Shown piece by piece: positions 1 through 5,595 of a DNA stretch of 14,453 bases. A model generated the notes under the pieces. It ran no database searches. It saw only the letters and a program-made list of their open reading frames with translations, and had not been told where the DNA came from. The stretch's first letter is position 1. Each line of letters opens with the position of its first letter. Source of the DNA: an uncultured bacterium (GTDB lineage: Bacteria > Methylomirabilota > Methylomirabilia > Rokubacteriales > CSP1-6); contig CAMLFJ010000019.1 of NCBI GenBank assembly GCA_946479205.1, positions 1-14,453 of the forward strand, in the 5' to 3' direction. Made by a program: the position numbers and the translations under genes.

Positions 1-141
1 CCGGCGACCTACTACTTCCGCACCACGCCCCGCTTCGAGACCGGCGCCCCGGCCCACGTCTGGCTCAACGACGTGATCGCGGTGGGCTCGGCGGTGCGGC
101 GGGCCGACGCGGTGATCCTGGACTTCTACGTGGTCACCTAG
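1..141 (+). CDS. DUF3237-like protein, C-terminal fragment
   Basis: The window opens inside a gene read in frame 1 that ends at a TAG at 139-141; 46 codons are present. The peptide contains YYFRTTPRFETGAP, then HVWLNDVIAVGSAVRR and ends FYVVT. This matches the usual end of DUF3237 proteins (YFRTxPxFETG, WLN, VGxGxR, then a short final strand), a small beta-barrel family of unknown function. The start and most of the protein lie outside the window, so size and upstream partners are unknown. It converges on the substrate-binding protein gene with 29 bp between stop codons and no clear terminator. The frame is certain; the family name is recognition from memory of a short stretch. Confidence 0.65.
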   Translation, partial: PATYYFRTTPRFETGAPAHVWLNDVIAVGSAVRRADAVILDFYVVT

Positions 142-170
142 CCGGCCGGACACGGCAGGGGCGGCCGCGG

Positions 171-1178
171 CTAGCGGATCACGCGCCCCGCGCGGCCCAC
201 CATCGCGGACGGGATGGTGATCCCCAGCGCCGCCGCGGTCTTCAGGTTGACCGCCAGCTCGAACCGGGTGGGCCGCTCGACGGGCAGATCGGGGGGCTTG
301 GCGCCCTTGAGGATCTTGTCCACGTAGACCGCGACGCGCGTATTGACGTCGGCCAGGCTCGGGCCGTAGGAGAGCAGGCCGCCCGCCTCGACGATCTCCG
401 GCCACTCGTACATGGCGGGCAGCCGGTGGGTGGCCGCGAGCTTGAGGATCCGCTCCCGGTTGCTCGAGAGAATCGGATCGGCGGTGACGAAGAGCGCGCC
501 GGCCCCGCCGCGCGCGATGCTCGCGAAGGCCTCGGGATACTGCTCGGGCAGCCGCGCGTCCGCCACGTGGATCTCCAGCGCCATGCTCCGCGCGGCCGCC
601 TCGGTCTCCTTGGCCTCGGCCGAGCTGCTCGGATTGCGGAGATTGGCGAGCACCGCGACCCGGCGCAGGCCGGGCAGGCACTCGCGGAGGATCTCCAGCC
701 GCTTGCCGGCCAGCTCCGGGAGATAGGTGGTCACGCCGGTCACGTTGCTCCCGGGACGGGCGAGGCTCGTCACGAAGAGGCCGGCGACCGGATCGGTACC
801 GCTCACCATCACGATGGGGATCGTGGACGTCGCGTTCTCGGCGGCCCGGATCGCGGGCGAGGAGACCGCGACGATCAGGTCCACCCCGCTCCGCACCAGG
901 TCCGCGGCGAGATCGGGCAGGCGCTCGAAGTCCTCGTTGGCCGAGCGGATCTCGAACCGGACGTCGCGCCCTTCCACGTAGCCCATGTCGCGGAGGCGCT
1001 GGCGGAGCTCGATCATGCCGCCGCGGGCCGACACCGACGAGGGGGTGAGGTAACCGACGCGGGGGACGCGCGCGGCGGGCTGCTGGGCGGAGCCCGCCCG
1101 GGGGAGGACCAGCGCCCCCACCGCCAGCGTCGCGACAAACGCCCGCCGATCCGCCACCACGCCCAGGCCCTTGGTCAT
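171..1178 (-). CDS. ABC transporter substrate-binding protein (ABC_sub_bind / TrpX-like family)
   Basis: Predicted exported solute-binding protein of 335 residues, the usual length for the ABC_sub_bind (PF04392) family. The N-terminus has an Arg-Arg-Ala-Phe at 11-14, a hydrophobic run to about 25 and an AxA-like end before Gln32 (GSA/QQ), so it is a Tat- or Sec-type signal peptide. The mature part begins with PRVGYLTPSS, and the chain ends with an ALGITIPSAM segment, as is common for these proteins. The start is ATG, preceded by GGGGGA as a likely ribosome site. No permease or ATPase gene is next to it, so the ligand cannot be inferred; family members include amino-acid and aromatic-compound binders. 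It is transcribed away from the receiver protein at 1250, and a sigma70-like promoter lies at 1203-1230. Family assignment is firm; substrate unknown. Confidence 0.9.
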   Translation of the reverse strand: MTKGLGVVADRRAFVATLAVGALVLPRAGSAQQPAARVPRVGYLTPSSVSARGGMIELRQRLRDMGYVEGRDVRFEIRSANEDFERLPDLAADLVRSGVDLIVAVSSPAIRAAENATSTIPIVMVSGTDPVAGLFVTSLARPGSNVTGVTTYLPELAGKRLEILRECLPGLRRVAVLANLRNPSSSAEAKETEAAARSMALEIHVADARLPEQYPEAFASIARGGAGALFVTADPILSSNRERILKLAATHRLPAMYEWPEIVEAGGLLSYGPSLADVNTRVAVYVDKILKGAKPPDLPVERPTRFELAVNLKTAAALGITIPSAMVGRAGRVIR

Positions 1179-1202
1179 TGGAGTCCCCCGCTCACTCGTC
1201 GT

Positions 1203-1230
1203 AGAATAGCCGGAACCGGGAGCAGGTCAA
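1203..1230 (-). promoter_or_regulatory. sigma70-like promoter of the substrate-binding protein gene
   Basis: Read on the minus strand, TTGACC (1230-1225) is followed by a 16-bp spacer and TATTCT (1208-1203). The hexamers match TTGACA at 5 of 6 and TATAAT at 4 of 6 positions. Transcription would begin near 1196, leaving a leader of about 18 nt that contains the GGGGGA before the ATG at 1178. It is the best sigma70-like match I found in the window. The element sits between two divergent genes and could also influence the receiver gene at 1250. Confidence 0.55.
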
Positions 1231-1249
1231 CAACCGCGGGGGGCCATTC

Positions 1250-1627
1250 TTGGGACGAGCGCGTATCCTGGTGATCGACGACGAGCGCGCGGTGCGTGAT
1301 TTGATCTCGGACGCCCTCCTCATCGAAGGCCACGACGTCCACACCGCCGAGAACGGCAAGGAGGGCCTCGACCTCATCGGCCAGTATCGCTTCGACCTCG
1401 TGTTCTGCGACCTGCGCATGCCCGAGATGGACGGCCAGACCCTCTACGAGGAGGTCCAGCGCGATTATCCGCAGGTGCTCAAGCGAATCGTCTTCGTGAC
1501 CGCCCAGGCGAACTCGTCGGACTATGGCGCGTTCCTGCGCGAAACCGCGATCCCGGTCATCGAGAAGCCCTTCACCCTGAGCCAGCTCCGGCAGGCCGTC
1601 TCCAAGATGGTGGGGCTGACCCGGTAG
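1250..1627 (+). CDS. stand-alone response regulator receiver protein (CheY-like)
   Basis: A single receiver domain of 125 residues with no output domain. It shows the acidic pair Asp10-Asp11 (VIDDE), the phospho-acceptor Asp54 (FCDLRMPEMDG), Thr84 (FVTAQ) and Lys106 (EKPF), so all residues for Mg-dependent phosphorylation are present. It ends soon after the last helix. The start is taken as TTG at 1250 because an in-frame stop lies at 1202 with no other start codon between; a G run (1238-1243) sits before it. Such proteins work by phosphotransfer or by binding a target. No kinase is adjacent; the hybrid kinase at 8868 is the only kinase in the window. Its stop is 13 bp from the convergent rho stop codon. 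Confidence 0.9.
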   Translation: MGRARILVIDDERAVRDLISDALLIEGHDVHTAENGKEGLDLIGQYRFDLVFCDLRMPEMDGQTLYEEVQRDYPQVLKRIVFVTAQANSSDYGAFLRETAIPVIEKPFTLSQLRQAVSKMVGLTR

Positions 1628-1640
1628 ACGCTCCGCGCGG

Positions 1641-2669
1641 TCAGTCTTGACCGAGCGATTTCAGGAAGTCGGCGTTGGTCGCGGTGAGCTTGAGACGGCC
1701 CAGGAGCGCTTCCATCGCCTCCTGCGGCTTGGTGCCGGACAGGGCCCGCCGCAGCATGTGGATCTTCTTCATGTCCTCCTCGGAGAACAGCAGCTCCTCG
1801 CGCCGGGTTCCGGACCGCATCAGATCGAACGAGGGGAAGATCCGCCGGTCGGCCAGCTCGCGCGAGAGGTAGAGCTCCATGTTGCCGGTGCCCTTGAACT
1901 CCTCGAAGATGATCTGGTCCATCCGCGAGCCGGTGTCCACCAGCACCGTGCCGATGATCGTGAGCGAGCCGCCCTCCTCGATCTTGCGGGCCGCCCCGAA
2001 GAACGCGCGCGGCATCTGGAAGGCGCGGCTGTCGATGCCCCCCGACATGGTGCGTCCGCGCGAGGAGAGCTCGTTGTTGTAGGCGCGGGTCATGCGGGTG
2101 AGCGAGTCGAAGAGGATCAGCACGTCCCGCTTCTCCTCTACTATTCGTTTCGCTTTATCGATGACTTGCTCGGTGATTTCTATATGTCGCCGGTAGGGAT
2201 TGTCGTTGCTGGAGGCGAAGATCTCGGCCTGCTTGCCGATCTGCATCTTGAAGTCGGTGACTTCCTCCGGCCGCTCGTCCACCAGCAGCACCATCACCAC
2301 CACCTCGGGATGGTTGGCGAGCACCGATTTGGCGATCTTCTGGAGCAGCATGGTCTTGCCGGTGCGGGGCGGGGCCACGATCAGCCCGCGCTGCCCTCGG
2401 CCGATCGGCGCGATCATATCCAGCGCGCGCATGGAGAGCTCGTCCCGGGTGAGCTCGAGCTTGAACTTCTCGTACGAATGAACCGCGGTGAGGCCTTCGA
2501 AGATCGACGGGGTGGGCGGTCGAGACGGCGGACGGGGCGGCATCGGACCACGCGGACCCTGGCCTTGCCCTCCGCCCTGGCCCTGACCCGATCCTTGCCC
2601 TTGCCCTGGCCCCTGCCCTTGCGGCGGTCGGTTCCCGGAGTGGCGGCGGTGGCGAGATCGCCTACTCAC
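1641..2669 (-). CDS. rho: transcription termination factor Rho, variant without the N-terminal RNA-binding domain
   Basis: 342 residues against 419 in E. coli. Residues 56-340 match the Rho motor: Walker A APPRTGKT 99-106, catalytic Glu132 (DERPEE), Walker B ending at Asp188, Q-loop MSGGID 208-213, R-loop GSRMD around Arg249 (E. coli Lys326), Arg276 and arginine finger Arg289 (E. coli Arg353 and Arg366). All hexameric ATPase and secondary RNA-site features are kept. The N-terminal helix bundle and the cold-shock-like OB fold (E. coli residues to about 118) are absent. In their place is a tail of about 55 residues: a basic start (SRRSRHRRH), Gln-Gly repeats at 17-38 and a Pro/Arg segment at 39-55. 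The reading frame is closed by an in-frame TGA at 2681-2679, so GTG 2669 is the earliest start; no good ribosome site precedes it directly, but a 6-codon ORF overlaps it. Codons for residues 154-180 are unusually AT-rich. Identity as Rho is certain; whether it is the only Rho of the cell is unknown. Confidence 0.93.
   Translation of the reverse strand: MSRRSRHRRHSGNRPPQGQGPGQGQGSGQGQGGGQGQGPRGPMPPRPPSRPPTPSIFEGLTAVHSYEKFKLELTRDELSMRALDMIAPIGRGQRGLIVAPPRTGKTMLLQKIAKSVLANHPEVVVMVLLVDERPEEVTDFKMQIGKQAEIFASSNDNPYRRHIEITEQVIDKAKRIVEEKRDVLILFDSLTRMTRAYNNELSSRGRTMSGGIDSRAFQMPRAFFGAARKIEEGGSLTIIGTVLVDTGSRMDQIIFEEFKGTGNMELYLSRELADRRIFPSFDLMRSGTRREELLFSEEDMKKIHMLRRALSGTKPQEAMEALLGRLKLTATNADFLKSLGQD
2556..2621 (-). 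repeat. imperfect hexanucleotide repeat inside rho (Gln-Gly tail)
   Basis: About eleven imperfect 6-bp units of the form CAR-GGN, interrupted by CCA, TCG and GGA codons, encode residues 17-38 of Rho. Because units are 6 bp, gain or loss of units by slipped pairing would change the tail length without shifting the frame. Confidence 0.75.
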
Positions 2670-2682
2670 GTGGGATGCTCAT
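2662..2682 (-). other. six-codon leader ORF overlapping the rho start
   Basis: On the minus strand, ATG at 2682 opens a peptide of Met-Ser-Ile-Pro-Arg-Glu that stops at TAG (2664-2662). A purine-rich AAGGAAAGGG (2701-2692) ends 9 nt before this ATG, a far better ribosome site than anything directly before the rho GTG at 2669. The mini-ORF ends 5 nt past that GTG, so ribosomes that stop here could restart on rho (translational coupling). The alternative is a one-base sequencing or assembly error that separates the true ATG start of rho from its body. Confidence 0.4.
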
Positions 2683-2975
2683 TGGCGCAAGCCCTTTCCT
2701 TCAGTAGCGGTAGAGGTGAACCGTCAAGCCGCTCAATCGGCGCCGCGGTGCGGGGGCACGCGCGGGGGCCCCGGTCGGCAGGCCCATGACTGACCCCAAG
2801 TGTACCGGAACGTGTTCGCCGCCACCAGAGAATCGGGGCCACCGGTTTAGGGTGTTCTTACCGGGTCGTTCGTTCCGGTGCCCGGGAGGCAGGCCCCGGC
2901 CCGTGGGCCATCACCGCCAATTCCGGCGCGTTGCGCCATGGGGCACGCGGCACATGGCTTGCTCCTTCCCGTGAC
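2670..2975. other. intergenic region between divergent rho and lipid-kinase genes
   Basis: 306 bp without a convincing gene apart from the leader ORF at its rho end. A 62-codon open frame at 2786-2974 has no family signature and no ribosome site, and I do not accept it. On the minus strand there is a TTGACG (2727-2722), but no good -10 follows at 16-18 bp. GC falls slightly around 2786-2880. Both genes need a promoter here; I could not place either one with confidence. Confidence 0.5.
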
Positions 2976-3905
2976 ATGCCCTCCCGGTGGCGCTCGGTCT
3001 GCATCGTCGTGACTCCCGGCTCCGGAGAGGGCCGGGCGCGCGGGGTCGCCCGGAGGCTCGGCCGGCTCCTCCGGCGCCGGGGCTCGGCGGTCACAACCCA
3101 GGCCTTCGACACCCTGCCGTCGCTGGTGGAATGGGCCAGAACCTGCGGGCCGGAGTTCGACGCGATCTGCTGCGTCGGCGGCGACGCCACCCAGAGCGCG
3201 GCCGGGCTCCTGGCCCGGCGCCACCGGATCCCGTTCGTCCCGATCCCGACCGGCTTCGGCAACCTCTTTGCCCGGGTCTTCGGTCACCACTCCTCTGCCC
3301 GCGAGGTGGCACGCCTGCTCGACGAGGGCGAGATCCGGCTGGTGGACGTCGGCGTGGCGGGAGACGAGCTCTTCCTCTCCCACAAGAGCTATGGCTTCCT
3401 CGACCAGATCCAGGAGGCGGTGGAGGACGGCCGGCGCCAGCCGCGCGATCGCGTCCGTCGCCTGGCCGCCTATTACTGGACGGCGGTGCGGGCGGTCTGG
3501 CGCACGCCGCTCGCCCCGCTCGGCGTCGAGGTGGACGGGGTATTGGCCGCGGACCAGGCCGTGCTGGTCACAGTGGCCAACGTGGAGACCTATCGCGACT
3601 TCCTGAGCCTCACCCCAGCGGCGTCGCCGGTCGACGGGCGCCTCGACGTCTTCGTCGTCCCGCGGACCTCGAAGTGGGGCCTGGCGTGGCGCCTCCTCCG
3701 TCTCAAGCTGCGGCTGCCCGGCCGCTGGAGGGGCGTCTCGGTCTACCGCGGGCGCGAGGTCGTGGTCGTGAGCGCGGCCGGGCGCGAGACGCTACGGGTC
3801 GTGCGGCGGGTGCTGCCGCTGCTGTTGCCCCCGGGCGCGATCGAGCGGCTCAAGCGGCGTCAGCTCGAGGGAGAGGAAGAGGTCCCGCTCGAGACGGTGG
3901 GCTGA
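2976..3905 (+). CDS. diacylglycerol kinase / lipid kinase family protein (divergent motifs)
   Basis: 309 residues, usual for the DAGK_cat (PF00781) family of bacterial lipid kinases, which phosphorylate diacylglycerol or related lipids with ATP at the membrane. The order of elements fits: IVVTPGSGEGRA near the N-terminus (P-G-S-G in place of the common N-P-x-S-G), VGGDAT 67-72 for the nucleotide loop, PTGFGNLFAR 91-100 for the PxGTxNDFAR motif, VDG 186-188, and TPAASPVDGRLDV 213-225 for the PxAxxxDGxLD segment. The usual GGDGT reads GGDAT, and Gly-Thr in PxGTxN reads Gly-Phe, so substrate or activity may differ. ATG 2976 is preferred over TTG 2931 because the beta-strand IVVTPGSG then lies about 10 residues in. 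The 3' end overlaps the convergent flippase-like gene by 46 bp. Polyphosphate/ATP-NAD kinase relatives share the fold but fit less well. Confidence 0.75.
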   Translation: MPSRWRSVCIVVTPGSGEGRARGVARRLGRLLRRRGSAVTTQAFDTLPSLVEWARTCGPEFDAICCVGGDATQSAAGLLARRHRIPFVPIPTGFGNLFARVFGHHSSAREVARLLDEGEIRLVDVGVAGDELFLSHKSYGFLDQIQEAVEDGRRQPRDRVRRLAAYYWTAVRAVWRTPLAPLGVEVDGVLAADQAVLVTVANVETYRDFLSLTPAASPVDGRLDVFVVPRTSKWGLAWRLLRLKLRLPGRWRGVSVYRGREVVVVSAAGRETLRVVRRVLPLLLPPGAIERLKRRQLEGEEEVPLETVG

Positions 3906-4864
3906 AGCCCGGCGCGCTTCGCCCGCCAGCTCATGGCCGCGAGCGCGAGTAGGCCGATCGCGATCCACACGACCTGACGCGCCCGGCGCACGAAGCTGAA
4001 CGCGAGCCCGGCGCCGGCCCCCAGGCCCATGGCCTCGAACGCGGCCGCGTTGGCGCTCTCGAAGGCCCCGAGGCTCGCGGGCACCAGGAACGTCGCGAAG
4101 CGCACCCCCGCGCCGAGCGCCTCGATCACGGTGGCGGTCACGAGGTCCGCCGGGATGCCCAGGAAGACGAGGATCACGAAGGCCTCGACGGCGCCGAGCA
4201 GCCAGCCGGCCAGGTGGAACGTGGTGGACAAGGTGAGTCGGCGCCAGTCACGCCGGTAGTAGTCGCGCAGGGCCGCGTCGAGACGCTGCGCCGAGTCGGC
4301 GCGCGTCACCACCCCGAACCACTCGAGCAGCCGGCCGGCGCGCCCGACGATGCCCACGATCTGCACGCCGACGAAGCCCCCCACCGCCGCCACCTCGACC
4401 ACGAGCAGCCAGAGCATCGCCGCGATCACGCTGGAGTCGGTGGCGAGCGTGGTCCAGGCGAGCGCGATCCCGATCACGAGGAAGAGGGCCTGCGCGATGG
4501 TGAGCGTGGTCTTCGCGATCACCACCGACGGCACGCTCTCCTCGTAGGTGACGTCACGACGGATCAGCCATGCCTTCACGGCCTCGCCGCCCATCGAGCC
4601 GAGCGCGGTCACCAGGTTGAGGGCCTCGCCGGCCAGGCGCGCGCCATAGAGGCGGTGAAACGGCGCCGGATCGCGCGGGAACGCGAAGCGCCAGCCCAGG
4701 GTGTCCACCGCCATGATCGCCGCGTAGGGCAGGCAGACGAGCAAGAGCTGCCACCACGTGAGGCGGGCCAGGGCCTCGAGGATCGGCGCCGGGCCGATGC
4801 GGTACACCGACAGCGCGATCGCCACGATCCCGAGCACGAGCAGGACGGCCTTCAACCGGCGCAT
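3860..4864 (-). CDS. LPG-synthase-TM / UPF0104 flippase-like integral membrane protein
   Basis: About 334 residues with roughly seven or eight hydrophobic spans, matching the membrane half of lysylphosphatidylglycerol synthases (PF03706, TIGR00374). Signs are the MRRLKAVLLVLGIVAIAL start, EALNLVTALGSMGGEAVKAWLIRR in the first third, and GVRFATFLVPASLGAFESANAAAF in the last third. Stand-alone members are thought to move lipids or lipid-linked sugars across the inner membrane; no cytoplasmic transferase domain is attached here. Start codons at 4897 (GTG), 4888 and 4864 (both ATG) share the frame. I choose 4864 because it gives the family-typical N-terminus and has TACGAT exactly 8 nt upstream, a spacing shared with two other genes here. 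The stop overlaps the lipid kinase gene on the other strand by 46 bp. With the kinase and the PAP2 phosphatase it forms a small membrane-lipid cluster. Confidence 0.85.
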   Translation of the reverse strand: MRRLKAVLLVLGIVAIALSVYRIGPAPILEALARLTWWQLLLVCLPYAAIMAVDTLGWRFAFPRDPAPFHRLYGARLAGEALNLVTALGSMGGEAVKAWLIRRDVTYEESVPSVVIAKTTLTIAQALFLVIGIALAWTTLATDSSVIAAMLWLLVVEVAAVGGFVGVQIVGIVGRAGRLLEWFGVVTRADSAQRLDAALRDYYRRDWRRLTLSTTFHLAGWLLGAVEAFVILVFLGIPADLVTATVIEALGAGVRFATFLVPASLGAFESANAAAFEAMGLGAGAGLAFSFVRRARQVVWIAIGLLALAAMSWRAKRAGLQPTVSSGTSSSPSS

Positions 4865-4872
4865 GGCAGAGG

Positions 4873-4878
4873 ATCGTA
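4873..4878 (-). promoter_or_regulatory. TANNNT -10-like box, 8 nt before the flippase-like ATG
   Basis: TACGAT on the minus strand (4878-4873) lies exactly 8 nt before ATG 4864. Transcription would begin at or next to the start codon, giving a leaderless message; there is no ribosome site before this ATG. No -35 match is visible at the right distance. Confidence 0.4.
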
Positions 4879-4929
4879 CAACTTCCATGCCACCCACCCG
4901 ACACTGGACCTCTGTGGGATGATTGAAGT

Positions 4930-5595
4930 GTGAAAAGGGTCATACGGTACCGGCTCACCGCGGGAGCGTGCGGGCTCCTGGCCGCCTATCTGGTCCTGGC
5001 GCTCGCCGCGGCGCAGCAACAGTTCCTCCCCCTCGACCGGAGCGTCCGGGCCTGGGTCCAGCCCATGCGTAGCGGCTGGCTCGACGTCTCGATGGCCGCG
5101 GTCTCGTTCCTGGGCGAGCCGGCCGGCCTCATCCCGCTGATCCTGATCGCCTCCGCGCTGCTGTGGCGCGCGAGCCGGCGCTGGGCCCTGCTGCTACCGG
5201 CGCTGATGGCCGGCACCGGCGTGCTGCAGCTCGTGGGCAAGTGGGCCGCGAACCGGCCGCGGCCCAACGCCGCGCCCTGGGGCTTCCCGAGTGGCCACGT
5301 GCTGAGCCTGGCCGTCTTCTTCGGCATCCTGGCGTTCCTGCTGGTCACGCTGTCCGGGCGACGCCGGCGCTGGCGCGTCTCGGCCTGCCTCGCGTGCGGG
5401 GCCGCGGTGGGGCTGGTCGCGGCGAGCCGCATCTACCTCGACATGCACTGGCTCTCCGACGTGATCGGGGGCTTCGCGCTGGGCACCGCCTACCTGTTGC
5501 TCGCGATCGGCGCGGCGCAGGCCCTCGCCCGCCGCACCGCGGCCCGCCCGCCCGTCACGCTGACCGAGCCGATCGAGGCCGCTCCCCCCGCGTGA
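4930..5595 (+). CDS. PAP2-family membrane phosphatase
   Basis: 221 residues with about six membrane spans and the full acid-phosphatase signature: KWAANRPRP (103-111) for K-x6-RP, GFPSGHVLS near 118-126 for PSGH, and SRIYLDMHWLSDVIGG near 166-181 for SRxxxxxHxxxD. All catalytic residues (Lys, Arg, Ser-Gly-His, Arg, His, Asp) are present, so it is probably active on a lipid phosphate or pyrophosphate such as phosphatidic acid or undecaprenyl pyrophosphate, facing the periplasm. The start is GTG 4930, giving MKRVIRYRL before the first span; upstream there is only weak ribosome-site sequence. The gene lies 65 bp from the divergent flippase-like gene, and its stop codon overlaps the next start in a GTGA, so the two downstream products are probably co-translated. 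Substrate is inference. Confidence 0.9.
   Translation: MKRVIRYRLTAGACGLLAAYLVLALAAAQQQFLPLDRSVRAWVQPMRSGWLDVSMAAVSFLGEPAGLIPLILIASALLWRASRRWALLLPALMAGTGVLQLVGKWAANRPRPNAAPWGFPSGHVLSLAVFFGILAFLLVTLSGRRRRWRVSACLACGAAVGLVAASRIYLDMHWLSDVIGGFALGTAYLLLAIGAAQALARRTAARPPVTLTEPIEAAPPA

Noticed and set aside
2132..2213. Antisense or internal promoter in the AT-rich patch of rho.
   Set aside because: TATATG is present on the plus strand, but no -35 element stands at a workable distance and no plus-strand gene follows.
2699..2727. Possible rho promoter from TTGACG (2727-2722).
   Set aside because: The best -10 (TACTGA) needs a 15-bp spacer and would start transcription inside the ribosome site of the leader ORF.
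1647..2789. A 380-codon plus-strand ORF antisense to rho.
   Set aside because: Rho is unmistakable on the other strand; this frame is its shadow and its His/Leu/Glu-rich product has no motif.
2786..2974. A 62-codon plus-strand ORF in the rho/lipid-kinase gap.
   Set aside because: No ribosome site, no recognisable segment, Pro/Arg/Gly-rich composition typical of non-coding GC-rich DNA; it also runs to the start of the lipid kinase in another frame.
5163..5591. N-terminal extension of the MetE-like frame by about 143 codons.
   Set aside because: It overlaps the conserved PAP2 sequence, is Arg/Gly/Pro-rich, and the family N-terminus (VVGSLLRP) lies just after GTG 5592.
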